This document shows positions 45,721 through 57,534 of a DNA stretch of 64,000 bases, one piece after another. How positions within the stretch are numbered: position 1 is the first letter of the stretch; each line of letters opens with the position of its first letter. The translations under genes and the position numbers were made by a program. The DNA is taken from the NCBI GenBank assembly GCA_021234155.1, contig JAJEKV010000015.1, forward strand, positions 10,252,101-10,316,100, in the 5' to 3' direction. The stretch is from Isoetes taiwanensis. Taxonomy: Eukaryota > Streptophyta > Lycopodiopsida > Isoetales > Isoetaceae. The notes under the pieces are model-generated. The model saw only the letters and a list, made by a program, of their open reading frames with translations, was not told the DNA's origin and did no database searches.

Positions 45721-47089
45721 TCATACATTAGACATCTCTGAAGGATGTGGCATTCATAGTATTCTTAAAATACTATAAGTCTATTCTAGAATGGGGCTCG
45801 CATGAAACCAACAAAAACCTCCAGGCTTCTCATTCATCTCAGCAGATTTTCTGCAATGGTGGATAGTGGGTAGCCGCCACATGCGAACTACCCACGAAAA
45901 AAATAAAGGGAATGTCCAATTATAGAATTTGGACCCCATAAAATACAATGCTAATAGATGTTTGGCTTGTGTACCTCGCCCTTTTGGGTTTTCGAGGAAA
46001 AACCCTAGTGATAAGCCTTCGGCAAGGGGCTTGGACAAACGTGAGGCAGAGAAGTCGCTCCCAAAATCCACAAATGGAGAAGTCGAAGCTGCTGCCGCTC
46101 GCTAACCTGTACCTGCACATCACCAACACTAGAATATTTGTAACAAAACAAACCTCCCAAAGTGGAGGGGTTGATCACGCATGCCATGCGACAATAAAAC
46201 AAAAACCTCTTGAAATAGAGGGGCTGGTCACGCGTGCCAGGTGACAAATACATTAAACAAAGAAGAGGGGGAGGGTGGGTTCAAAGAAAAGAGAATAAGG
46301 TACTGCTGAGAGAGAAGAGGAAGCGCCGATGAGACGTTGATGCAGAACCGCGCCTAAAATAGCGATCTCCCAACCAGAGAAGGCATGCGCCGCATGCATG
46401 CATGCAAAACATGCATGCTCGCCCCATTCTAGAATTGCGATCCGATGTTTCGGATCGATGGGATTAGGGAAAGCGGTGTATATACTTCAATCGCGTTTAT
46501 TTTCTTGGAAGGAAAAAAATTATTAATCAAAAGTAAATATTAAAAGATGTACATATCTCATCTTGCGAAACTGCTCCTGAAACAAGTCTAAAACGCCGAA
46601 GAAAATGCTCCTGAAACAAGTCTAAAGCATTATGTACTTACTCCAGATGAGAATAATGATAAATTAATTTGAAGATACTGAATCCAATACGGTCCTCCAC
46701 TTCTCGCTTGAGGGAAGAAGACTTATAAACCATCAATACTTAGTATGGACCACAGCAATGACTCTACGAAAAGTTCAAAAAGTGACTTGAAGAATGTGCA
46801 GACTACAACGCTCCCAGATTGACTATAGTAGCCAGCTAGACTCTCTGTTTAGTTGGGGCACACAAACCTGGATAGGATGCCAAGAGGACAAATTGGTTAT
46901 GCAATGTATTTTCAAATAAATCTTGTAGCCAGGACTATGGTCATTGAATTTATGGACAAGAAAAGAGGTAATACTCAAGTGTTTCGACATCTAAAAGGTA
47001 AAGTGGGCATATTGCAAAGATATGAAGATCATAGCAATGTCGTAAGGCATTCATACACAAACACCAACGTAAAACTTGCCATCAAGGTA
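45721..47089. other. Intergenic stretch; CATGCATG-rich patch at 46390-46420
   Basis: No gene is recognised. CATGCATG (RY-type) words cluster near 46390-46420. Short frames on both strands look like chance. Confidence 0.4.
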
Positions 47090-49436
47090 TAGAAAGTTTA
47101 GGATAGAGCAACTTATCCCAAAGTCCAGTGTTATGTACGAGCCATCCATTTGGTAGTGGGAGAAGCCATGTAGCTAAGAGAAGGTGATGTGGACCTAACA
47201 AAGTGCTTGCCTTCATGAATTTTCGCGTGACAACACCATGATACCCTTTTATGACACCAACTTCAACTATAAGAGGCAAGTTCTCTGCTACTTCTCCCAT
47301 ACAGTTACATCCCAACACGAGAGTGAGAACTTTACTTGAAACACAGGCCCCGACAAGAGATGACCACCTTCATACTATGCTCGAAAATGACACCTGTTAG
47401 GACCCATCATCTCTGTGTAAGGGGATGAGATAATGCCACCAATGAAGGTGCTAAGAGGTCTGGTAGAAATGGCACCCACTACCACAGAATATCTAGTACA
47501 GCATGGATAGAAGGACATGACCAAAATGGATGTCTGACTTGCCAATAATCCTAGGAGAATGGGTGAAGCATTTGAAAAGAGCTCTAGAGGGTGAATAGAG
47601 CCCGAAGAAAAATTGGTTTGTCTGCCAACCCATGTGACATTTTGAACTATTGCAATGAGCTCCTGTACTTTGACCTGTGGGGCTAGCAGTAAGGAAGCCA
47701 TATAAAAGTGGCTACTGCTGAGAACTGATTTGACCACTGTAATGCGATCTGCAAGAGGTAACTTTGCAATTAACCACTAAAACACTTGTTTCTCCAAACC
47801 CTTAATGATTTTCTCCCCTGCTGCTCATGCATTAACATGAACACCAACTGAATGTCCAAGTAGCTTGATGGCCTATCCATGAGCAAGAAGCTTCCATGGA
47901 TAATCATGAACACATGCCACCAACTTCCATAAGGCCGTATACTTTTACCATTCCATCAATACATCGGAAGCCAGTAAGAATGCATCGAAGAGCAGTTTTG
48001 CAGCTTTAAGATTCTCAGAGTTTGCAACCAAGAAGAGAAATGTGTCATATGCATATTGATTGCACACTTCTGCGTACCATCCTCTATAGCGACCTCTATA
48101 ACGAGACCCTAAAGAGGCTTATCTTTTGCGCAATAGTAAATAACTGCAACAAAGTCTGGGGAACAAAGGAGTGGTGCTGAAGGGCGTCCCTGACGAATAC
48201 CATGACCAAGGGAAAAACCTCTGATGGCTCTCCATGAAAGAGAACAATAGCCTGAGCTGAGATATCCAGCTTCATGACATCTCATGTGAATCGCTGCCTA
48301 AATTCTAATCTGAGCATGTATAAGTGTATAACTCCCAGAAAAATCAAGTTTAAGATACACAACATGATGATTTTGCCGACGTGTCCAATATATTCCCTCA
48401 TATACAACAGCCACATTATTAAAAATGCATCTTCTCGGAAGAAATCATGATTGAGTTGTAGAAATGGACGTGGCCAAGATATTCTTTACTCTCTCTACAA
48501 ATGCCTTGGCAAATATCTTATATACCAATTATAATAACATGATTAGTTAACTGGGGATCAACGAGATGACCCCTTTGTTCAAACTTCTTTCCATGTCAAT
48601 GGACCAATGAAAGTTGCAAAAAGCGTCAAATACATCCGGCTCCAACCACTCTCAATATCCTTGAAGACCTCAATTAGTATACCACCTAACCCTAGGCACT
48701 TTCCATTTTTAGGTTTAAAAAAACTGTGAAATTCAAATCAACGTAGTTATAGCTGCCTCTACTGATAGACACTGCTCTTTCTCTTAGATAGAACCACGTC
48801 TTGCATTTCTGACTGAAAAGGCAGACGTCTCTCAACAAAAAATGCCTGAATGTGAAAATGCAGATGTTGCTTGAGATTTAATAGCGGTGACAGTATTGAG
48901 CCATCTGACATATGCAATGAAGACATGATTGATCATGTGGCACCACTTAGCTATGCAAAAGAAGAAGCATGTACAATGGTGTCCATCATGGAACCACTAC
49001 AAACTTGCTTTAGTCTTTATCTGTTAGACCTATTCCTCCTCTAAAGGATGAATCTGTGCTAGTATATCACTTTCATGAACTCCTGGGAGGACCATCTCAA
49101 GAGAGGAGAAGTTCTGATATAAAGTATCCAGTAAAGCATGATTTGTTGTTGTGGATCGTCGGCCCCATTGTTTGGCAAAACATTTGATAGTTGCGAGTGC
49201 ATCTACTATGTTGGCATCTTTTGATGTCAGATAAAAGGGCATGTTCAAATACCCTTGCAAGCTTCTTGGAAGTCTATCTCTTTCATGAATTTTACATTCA
49301 AGTGAAACTATGTCCATCCTGATGTTGCAATAACAAAGGTCCATCTGAGAGAAGTTTTTGATGATGATCTGAAACGGTGAGTTGTCTCTCTAAGGCAGGA
49401 CTGCAAAAGACTTGGAAATATAAAAACTACATCTGC
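47090..49436 (-). mobile_element. LINE lineage 1, decayed copy, RT part, 3' end missing
   Basis: Leftward broken frames read MVKSVLSSSHFYMASLLLAPQ (47737) and a tract around 48060-48040 that corresponds to the NQYADDTFLFL site. They also read the linker VDALATIKCFAKQWGRRSTTTNHALL (49200). All match the copy at 26785-37745. The left limit, 47090, corresponds to a point inside ORF2 before the zinc motif, so about 600 bp of the 3' end are lost. Confidence 0.7.
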
Positions 49437-49444
49437 ATTCTAGT
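49437..49444. repeat. 8-bp target-site duplication, left copy
   Basis: ATTCTAGT, repeated at 50116-50123. Confidence 0.75.
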
Positions 49445-50115
49445 CATGGAATAAATTACTACTCCTATATTTTAGTGTAGCCAAAATAGGTTTAGCTAAA
49501 CTACCTTCAAATTGGAGCTAGAAGTTTCTAACACTAAGCTAAACTAAATGGTTTTTCTCCATCATAGTTTCTTGCTTTTGGCTAAACTTTCACAAAATGG
49601 AAAGGCAAATATTAGCCATCATACTATAATAATTAAAAAAAAATCCAAGCATTTTGGCAAAGACATTGAATTTATTGTAAATACATAAATCAAAACACAA
49701 ACATACATGAACATGTTCAAAAACCTAAAAAAGGACTATATTGTTCCTTTTCCTCTAATGCTTCAACTTTGTACTTGGAACAAGAAAGAACGTGGGGGAA
49801 AAAAAAAAAAAGGAACAATATAAACCCTATTTGAAATTTCTTAAAGTTAGTACATATATTGGTGTTGAATTTCAGGCTAATCTATCTATTTCTCCAAGCC
49901 CACTCTATCTTTGGTTTAGCTAATCGATGTCCTGATGGATATGTCTGGAGGTAAAGGTTTGGCTATTCAACCTAAAAACTCACTTGGACGGCAAAAAAAT
50001 TGGGCTAAAATTTTCCTTTTTTTGGGCATTTTTTTCATTTACTTTAGCCGTTTTTCTTGATGAAACTGCTACAAAATAGCCATTTGGCTAACCTTAGCCA
50101 TTATTTTATTCCATG
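49445..50115. mobile_element. 671-bp non-autonomous element, hAT-like
   Basis: The ends CATGGAATAAATTA and TATTTTATTCCATG are inverted repeats of about 12 bp. An 8-bp duplication (ATTCTAGT) on both sides fits hAT transposition. The interior is AT-rich with many TTTAGCTAAACT/TTAGCCA words and no coding frame. It interrupts the endonuclease region of the lineage 1 LINE. Confidence 0.7.
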
Positions 50116-50123
50116 ATTCTAGT
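50116..50123. repeat. 8-bp target-site duplication, right copy
   Basis: ATTCTAGT, matching 49437-49444. Confidence 0.75.
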
Positions 50124-50650
50124 AAGCCATGTTCAACCGAGAGCTTGCATGACCCCCACCAATCTGACCATTGCGCCAAGTGAAAGCACCTTCACCATCT
50201 TGCTTCCACAGTTTGCAGTCATGGAGAAGATAGTGCCATTGCTGACGTTCAAGTCCACACACAATATTAGAGGTGGTTGTAAGTCGATCCTCTCCTACTA
50301 TGACAATGCCCCTACAAGAATCTATGAAATCTGTACGCCCACACTAAGCATCTTGAACCATAAAGATGGCCATAATAAAGCTCTATGATGAGGTCTACTA
50401 ATAAATATTCACAAGACCATATTGGATTCCATGTCCTTACCGCAAGATAAAAGTCTATCGGCCAAAGCGGTCCTCTTGACTGGCAATGAAGGTTGCCAAG
50501 CTATAACAACTTCTGCACTAGCTGAAACAGCTACGGCCTCCAACACATTGAAGCATTGATCAATCATGTCCACAGGCATTGACACATCTCCCTTGCGACA
50601 TTTGTATTCTTGCAAATATACAAACTGAGCATCCAGCTTAGAGAGATAAC
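50124..50650 (-). mobile_element. LINE lineage 1, decayed copy, endonuclease part
   Basis: Leftward sequence from 50640 reads LQEYKCRKGDVSMPVDMIDQ, CFNVLEAVAV and VVIAWQPSLPV, the endonuclease start region. It continues across the hAT-like element to the part at 47090-49436. Confidence 0.6.
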
Positions 50651-50763
50651 ATCATATCTGACTTCTCTTAAGGAGGAAAGAAACCATCCGCTAAACATTC
50701 CATGAGAATCATATCCGACTTCTCTTAAAGAGGTTAGAAAACACCCCTAAACATTCCATGAGA
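50650..50763. repeat. Tandem duplication, 57-bp period, two copies
   Basis: ATCATATCTGACTTCTCTTAA... (50650-50706) is repeated as ATCATATCCGACTTCTCTTAA... (50707-50763), both ending ACATTCCATGAGA. It is unrelated to the palindrome arrays despite the equal period. Confidence 0.75.
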
Positions 50764-50924
50764 CTAACCGCATTGATTTCCCTAAGGGGTTGGATCAAGG
50801 AGGACCACTGGTGCCTATAAAGTGGCTATGACAATATTCTTGACTTGATATAATATGGCAGACCCTCGACCATGCCAGCCCATTGAAGTGGTGAGAAACG
50901 ACCATGATGGAGCATACTTATGAC

Positions 50925-51066
50925 TGCTAAGATTTTTTCCTCAAAAACCCTTCGGGAGTATTTTTTAATCCCAACAGTAATACGCTTGCTGCTCTCTTTG
51001 CTTGGGCCCCGTGGGTCAATTGTTCTCCGTGGACTACATTCTATTCGGTTCTATTCTATTCTTTAA
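50925..51066 (+). repeat. Dispersed repeat with CTATT tail, plus copy
   Basis: Reads CTGCTAAGATTTTTTCCTC, AAAACCCTTCGGG, AATCCCAACAGTAATA, GCTTGCTGCTCTCTTTG and CGTGGAC, then a short TTCTATTCTATTC tail, parallel to 56340-56499. Confidence 0.65.
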
Positions 51067-51589
51067 ATCAATCAGACTTAGATCCCTTATAAAAACCATT
51101 GGAGTCGGGGAAACAATATCACCCTTCACAAACTTGAATGTCGTTTTACTCCCTTTCAAGGATAACATAACGATCCCTGCCTTCCAATCTATAAGAGGAT
51201 TCATAGCCTTATGCCATGGCATATCAGAATAACATCCATACCTCCAAAGTCAGGGACCCATGAAAGAACATTTACAGACGTATCCTTGCAGGTGAAATTC
51301 AACATTCTTGACCATAATGAAGAAAGCAGAGGGGCAACATTCAAGAACTCACTGCTAGGATCGAATAGGATATGTACCTTTTGATCTTGAATAGTGGCCC
51401 AAAATCGTAAAAGACTACTAATCTCAACATAATAATATATATATCCGACTTCTCCTGGATAGTAATCACTTTTTTCCCTTTGCCATCTCCCTAAATGGAA
51501 GCTAGCTTCTTACATTTATCCTCTTTCTTAGTCCATGACTTAAGAACAGGCTTAGTTTTTTACTTTCCCCCGTTTTCTTCTCAAAACAA

Positions 51590-52380
51590 GTAGGACATTC
51601 ATAAAAAATTATGGTCGACTGAATAATATATAAAATGCTTATTCTCCCGTACTAGCCTCTTCTTGCGTACTTGATAACATTCCTTCGACTCCGTGGCTCC
51701 AACAGATACATTATTTGCAGTGTCTATGTGTGGCCGTTTGCAGACCCCAGACCCAAAAGCAAACCCCACTGATTTCTCACGAAAGCCACTCGCCTTTTTT
51801 ATAGACACCTTGAGGCTAGACCTTCCTCTGTGAGGGCCAGATCTTCCTCTTCTACTTTCTCTGCCATTTGACAGAGCTCGCCAAAAGAAAGATTGGCGAC
51901 TTGAATATCGAGCTTTACATGCACCCAATAATGAACCCCACCCATGAGTTGTTCAGACTTCTCATTATCATTTTTACTAAGTTGGAGTCCTTTCTTTCAA
52001 ACTGCGGTTACGAAAGCTCAAACAATTTCCATATTTTGTTGGGTCAATTTATTCCACTCGGCGACAAGATCTCGTTGCGAATATGAATTCAAGTCACGTA
52101 GCCATGCAAAAAGCTCATTCGCATCACGAGTAGCAGCGAAAATTTAATTCTGACATTGGCATTAGTTTTGATGCCACTATGTGGACACCCTGCAGACTAC
52201 TGAAACTGCGCCTCCTGCGCTCGAAGAGAATCCCGTTCTTGCGGCCCAGCAATGCGAGCCTCGGCATCATTCTTTAACTCATAAAGTTTCTCCTTGAGTT
52301 CCCCATCTTGAAAGTTTAACATTGATAGAAGAACTGACCATCGAAACTTGTTGCTCTAATACCATTAAAACAGACTCTTG
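51590..52380 (-). mobile_element. Gypsy-like LTR element relic: primer site and gag
   Basis: The minus strand near 52360-52347 reads TGGTATTAGAGC, one base from the tRNA-iMet primer site. Downstream (leftwards) decayed frames read GGVHYWVHVKLDIQVANLSFGEL and a stretch rich in Arg/Lys/Ser (51928-51599) that resembles the end of a Ty3/gypsy gag. No protease or pol is seen. The LTR, if present, should lie above 52365 but no second copy is in view. Confidence 0.4.
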
Positions 52381-53129
52381 ATGTAGCATGCTATTTCATC
52401 ACCCAACCACAAGCTCTCAGCCAGAACCCCGCTGCCCCTGAGCTCTCCCCTAAGCAACTATATAGCATGTACGTCCCTTGTCCTCCTTTGCACCTCCTTT
52501 GGACCCAAGGCTCAAAGATTCAAAGGCCTACGTGGCCCAAAAAGACCTAACGCCTTTTGACTATGCCATTGGCATATACTAGACTCCATTCCACTTCTCA
52601 AAATGGAGCACACAAGATTGATAAGTTTATACTCATAGAGGAAGCAAGGGCAAAGGCAGATGCAACAAGCTTGCCAAGGCCGACCTAAGGCCGACAATTA
52701 AACCTCAAAGAAGATCACTCTTCTGAAGAAAATTGCAAGGACATGTAGACGTTCTTACAGTAAGCTATCACGCCCCGCTGAGTAATAGAGTCTTCTGCAC
52801 TCCCATTGCAGAATCATTAGCTAGCCATAGAAAAGTAGCGCATCTACATATGCAATAGTTTGATGATCGAATTCAACTTCTACAGTTTGAATGACATCAG
52901 AATAGGTCAGAAATTGCAAATCCCGGGCTTCTCTAGCAACAACGTCAAATAGACTGAACACTTTAATCCAATACAAGAAACATTTTGAGCAAGAAATCAT
53001 GAGACCATGGCATAACTCCATACAAAGACTGCAGAGATAGCCATCAATATCCAACAGGCTCTGCAGGATAAACAACATCTCTAAGAAGGCAAATTTCGTC
53101 AAGGACACTAACATGACCTCTAGGCTTCG
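52381..53129. other. Unassigned repeat-like stretch
   Basis: May hold LTR sequence of the neighbouring gypsy-like relic. A 97-codon minus frame at 53114-52821 has no recognised motif. Confidence 0.3.
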
Positions 53130-54260
53130 AAGGTTGGAAAGAGGCTCCTTCCATCAGGCACATGATATGAGAGCTGAAGCTCATGAGCAGTTGCATCATT
53201 GCTTGCAAGAATTAGAGAAGCAGATGGCGAAGACCAGCAGCTAAGCTCTCAACTTCAAACATTGAAGGCAGTAGACATTGCAATCATTGTCTATGTTGAG
53301 CTAGCTCGGGTATGTTCGAAACGGCCAGCTAGACAGGCAGACGATAGCATACAAAAGTAAGACAAACCATATTCTAGCTCAACCAGATAGCACCCCCCTA
53401 GGCAGTTGATCCCCTCAGATCGAGTAGTGCTAAGACCTGAAGGACACTCATCTAGGCTTGCTACTGCATCTTTTAAGGGATATTGGGCAATGCTCAAGAA
53501 GCAATAGGAACAAAGGCACATGCGTCATAATGTGGCAATCTGAGGCTTCTCAACGGACACAAAGAAGCTCCAGAAATGGTGCTCTTCAAGATGAGCTTTC
53601 GTGCTCTTGTGCACATTATCAAGGCTTCTCTTGCTGATCTTCATCATCATAACCAGTTGTGTATGGTGAAATTTTACAGTGGCGGATGTGGTCGTGAGAG
53701 GTGTCATACTTCATCAGGCAATAAATTGAAGCACCTCTTTGTTTATTGATTATAACCTCACACCTCGACAACAAGAATCACATCAACAGGAGTTTATGTG
53801 TGTGAGGACATATGCCAGACTGGTGGTTCTACTGCACTAGTGCATGGCAGAGTGCAGAGTTTTCGTCCACCCAACTATATCGTGACAGATGTTATGTGAC
53901 ACAACATAAATACTCCATCTATTACTGGAACAAGTGCTCGAGCTATACTTGCTCGTGCAAACGTGGATGTGGATGTTGCTGTAACCCGTCAGGGTGCTGT
54001 TGATGCAAGTGCAAGTGATGTTATTGCTGCAATCGCTCAGAGTATTGTTGCTGCTGTAACCCCTCAGGGTGATGCTACCTCAATTGCACTGTCCAGCACT
54101 TCTAAATAGGGATTGTGCATGTTTGCTCATGATCTCTTTAAATTGTAGGGGCTTCCTATGGAAGAAGAGAGACAACTTGAACTCCACAGCCAAAGACTAT
54201 CCAATTGCTGAAGCTGAAATGCAAAGTTTCAATCAATTTATTGATCTCCAATGATGATAA
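53130..54260 (+). mobile_element. LINE lineage 1, 5' fragment (ORF1 to start of ORF2)
   Basis: Broken frames read HEQLHHCLQELEKQMAKTSS near 53185-53240, like the ORF1 coiled coil at 11440-11530. At about 54126 they read MISLNCRGFLWKKRDNLNSTAKD, the ORF2 endonuclease start that is also visible at about 12310. Between them lies a run of GTTGCTGCTGTAACCCCTCAGG-type imperfect repeats (53965-54075). Confidence 0.5.
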
Positions 54261-55858
54261 TAGACCTCTATGAACATCCTTAGAAACAAAAGAAAAATGT
54301 GTAGGCACAATAAAACTACCCAAGGTCATCAAACATGATTTGTGGATTCAAGCTATTTATCACAACATAATAAGAATACCAACAAAATGTGCCACTATTG
54401 TTTTATGAATATCTTAAGAGCATCTCAATATTTCAGTTTACATGTGAGACTCGAGCAAACCTAAGCAAAAGAGTAGGACAAAAGTAATTTTTTCCTTCTA
54501 GTGAAAATGCTAGCAAAGGAGTCATTTAAGAGCGAGTCATTGATCTCCTAGTCACTTGACTGTTTGAATATTTTATTAGAGATCATCTATGACAATAGAT
54601 TATATTTCAGAAACATACAAGTAGGTTTTTGATGTTGTAATTCTAGGTATTACGATGAACATGCATAGGCTCAACCATAAGGACGATCTTGGCATGCTAA
54701 AAAGGAAAATCTTAGGCGCCTATAAGACAAGTGGGCATGTACTCATAGATTTTAACCCAATGTTACTTTCAAGTGCTACCTAGTGGAGTGGCGAATTTTG
54801 TCAATTAGTATCAAATTAAACTTCATCACCTTAAGGGAAGGAAGGGGGGAGACAAAAATATAGGATAGATAGATAGATGAATTTCAGACACATTTGAGGT
54901 ATGAAAGTTAATTTGGGAACCTAATGATATAAAATGGAATTGCAAACATAATTGGTGCCCACCTTCACAAAGGAACTCCCAGTTCTCATGCTTGTTAAGG
55001 AAGAAATATTAGTTTAGGGAAGAAAACCAATAGAGCTCATGACATGTACCCTAGTAGGAAGACAAATACTGTAGCATATCAATATGCCTACAATTACTCC
55101 CACCAAGAAAGATAATGGTGGATAAAGATAATAAAGAAAAATAATTTAAAACAAAATATAATCGTTAAGAAGGTGGGGTCTGGACATCGGATTGTAGCAG
55201 CTGACACAAAAATATACTACAACTCAATTCATCCCATAACCTTGAGGGCCATTTAGGTTTGAAGATGTGGGGACCAGAAAGCATGCTAACGTCACAATCA
55301 TCAGAAATCGATCATGATCATCACCACAGTCATGATCATCATCATTTGCCATCATCATTTCCTCTTTGTCGGGAGCGAAGACAAAAGACCGCCTAATTAA
55401 ATCCTAAACAGGTGTCCCCACTAAACCTTTCTATAGCTCCACCAACTCCGTATTTGACCCAGTGAAATGTCCATAGGAATATTGCTAAATCACATAAAAT
55501 TTAAAGAAGCATATGGTGAGTGGGGCTCACATACACGTATGGCATTTGTCTGAGCATCGACAGGAATATTTGTAAACTACACTAGGGACCTTAGGAAGGT
55601 GCAACCACAAAATTATGTTTTGAAGGTAGGGTAGATGGAATTAAGGTATGATTCCACTTTCGAGACGAAGGGTCAAGCACATGGCTTTATTTCATTGGAT
55701 CAACATTTATGTCTTCCAAGCAAGGACCAGAAAAGAGAAGAGAAGAGAATATTCGTAACGTTCATTAAAGAGTACTATGAAATGGCATACAATGCCAAAA
55801 TAACCTATGAGATACACACACAACACCAATATTATTTGTTTCAACCACGGCATTGCTC
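54261..55858. other. Intergenic stretch, nothing recognised; short GATA run at 54864
   Basis: AT-rich. A (GATA)4-like run lies at 54864-54878 and imperfect CATCATCAT words at 55330-55350. No gene. Confidence 0.4.
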
Positions 55859-56122
55859 ATTAACTTTACGAGTCATGCATATAGCTACTTTGATCAACAT
55901 TGCTGGCTTGTTAAATCTATAGGCATTTTTCAATGACACGAGTGTTGCTCGTCACGGGGATCAATCTATGAGGCGCACACACAACACCAACATTGATTGA
56001 GAGTTGCTTGTCAAGGGGATCAATCTATGAGACGCACATACTACACCAACATTGATTACTCGGTCCCTGCCCGGAATCAGTGCATCTTACATGTCATTAT
56101 AGAAGACAAAAATCCGCCAACT
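55859..56122 (+). repeat. Direct repeat flanking a dispersed element, copy 1
   Basis: ATTAACTTTACGAGTCATGC... to ...AATCCGCCAACT. It matches 56500-56702 apart from an extra internal partial duplication of about 60 bp (ACACCAACATTGATT occurs twice). Confidence 0.8.
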
Positions 56123-56499
56123 CGGCATTGCTCATATCCCAGATCTGCCCAGTGTTTGCCCATATCCGAGTGCGGTATGTTCGGTTAACAGTGCCTGGCC
56201 GGCCGCTGCATGAGTTATTGAATACGGCGTCCGTGGGCTTGTTGGGGTCATATCTCCAGGAGGTTATGGATACACGGACTCAGTTGTGTCCTCCGGGATA
56301 GTATTGAATTGTCCTATACAATTGTACAGTGTACCATCATATTTATTACTGCTAAGGTTTTTCCCTCGAAAACCTTTCGGGGCGGGGGATTTTTAATCCT
56401 GATAGTAATATGCTTGCTGCTCTCTTTTTGTTTGGGTCCCATATGCCAATTGGTCTTCGTGGACGATAAAAAACTATTCTATTCTATTCTATTCTATTC
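56123..56499 (+). repeat. Dispersed repeat with CTATT tail, longest plus copy
   Basis: Contains GGCCGGCCGCTGCATGAG, CTCGAAAACCTTTCGGGGC, AATCCTGATAGTAATATGC, GTGGACGATAAAAAAC and a run of about five TATTC units. It is sandwiched exactly between the two direct repeats. The 13-bp phrase CGGCATTGCTCAT occurs both at its start and before copy 1. Confidence 0.7.
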
Positions 56500-56702
56500 A
56501 TTAACTTTATGAGTCATGCATATAGCTACTTTGATCAACATTGCTGGCTTGTTAAACCTATGGGCATTTTTCGATTACGCGAGTGTTGCTCGTCAAGGGG
56601 ATCAATACGAGGCGCACACACAACACCAACATTGATTACTCAGTCCCTACCCGGAATCAGTGCATCTTACAGGTCATTATAGAAGACAAAAATCAGCCAA
56701 CT
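56500..56702 (+). repeat. Direct repeat flanking a dispersed element, copy 2
   Basis: Shorter partner of 55859-56122. Confidence 0.8.
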
Positions 56703-57534
56703 AACTTAGCCCCTTCAACGTCATGGTTCTAGGAGCTTCAATGTAACATGGAAATTCTCTCTCTAAATCCCAGCGGTTAGATTAATGGGCCCACGTTGGG
56801 TTATAAATCCAATATCACATGATAGTCTATGTCTCTATAATATTCTCTACGTGGCCCACCTTTTCACAATTTTCTGCCCAAAAAAGTAACCGGAAAAGCA
56901 CATTATGGCCCGCCGCCGGCAGCCAAAAATGCGAGATTCCCGACTCACGTACATTGTGTCTCTTTCCTCAATCTGACGCTTCTCCGTCAACGAGACGCTC
57001 CATCCCGGACGTCAAAATCTTAACGATCCTGATTCGTGACAGAGACCGCTCCTAAGAATCTCGTCCGTGCATATCGTCCGGCAGCCAACCGTGTGATGGA
57101 CGGCCGATCTTCTTCCTCGAACGCATCTAGACTGTTGAAAGCTTAGTACGAGAGCGCGTGTGCTCTCAGTATTTAGGAAGCTGCGCGAGACTGTTGTAGA
57201 TAGTCGGAACCATGGCCATAGCCGTCGTTAGCCCTTTAATTTCTGTGCAGAAGTAGAGTTTCGTCAATGTTACTATCGCCCATCTCCGATTCAATACTGT
57301 TTCAGATTCTTCGCACAAAATTTGGTCTATTGAGCCGTTTCTTCCCAATTGAGTTCATATTTATTCAAAAAATTTAGCTCTGGCCCATCTCAGGGTTTCC
57401 AAACTGCCAATTTGCCTCCCGTTTTGCTCTGCTATTGTAGCAGAGGCGGATTTTATATGAATGTTGATAGAGATGCTTTGTGAATAGAGAATTTCTGGCC
57501 CTGTTTTGCTTCAATTCTTGGCCATTTCATCAAG
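56703..57534 (+). promoter_or_regulatory. Promoter and leader region of the DUF506 gene
   Basis: GC content rises from about 56880 (CGCCGCCGGC, several CGTC words), as expected of a promoter. A leader without long frames leads to the ATG at 57535. No clear TATA box position could be fixed. Confidence 0.35.

Noticed and set aside
46005-46253. Minus-strand frame with an intron-like TGTGCAG acceptor
   Set aside because: The surrounding frames show no recognisable protein motif and no matching donor could be placed in phase.
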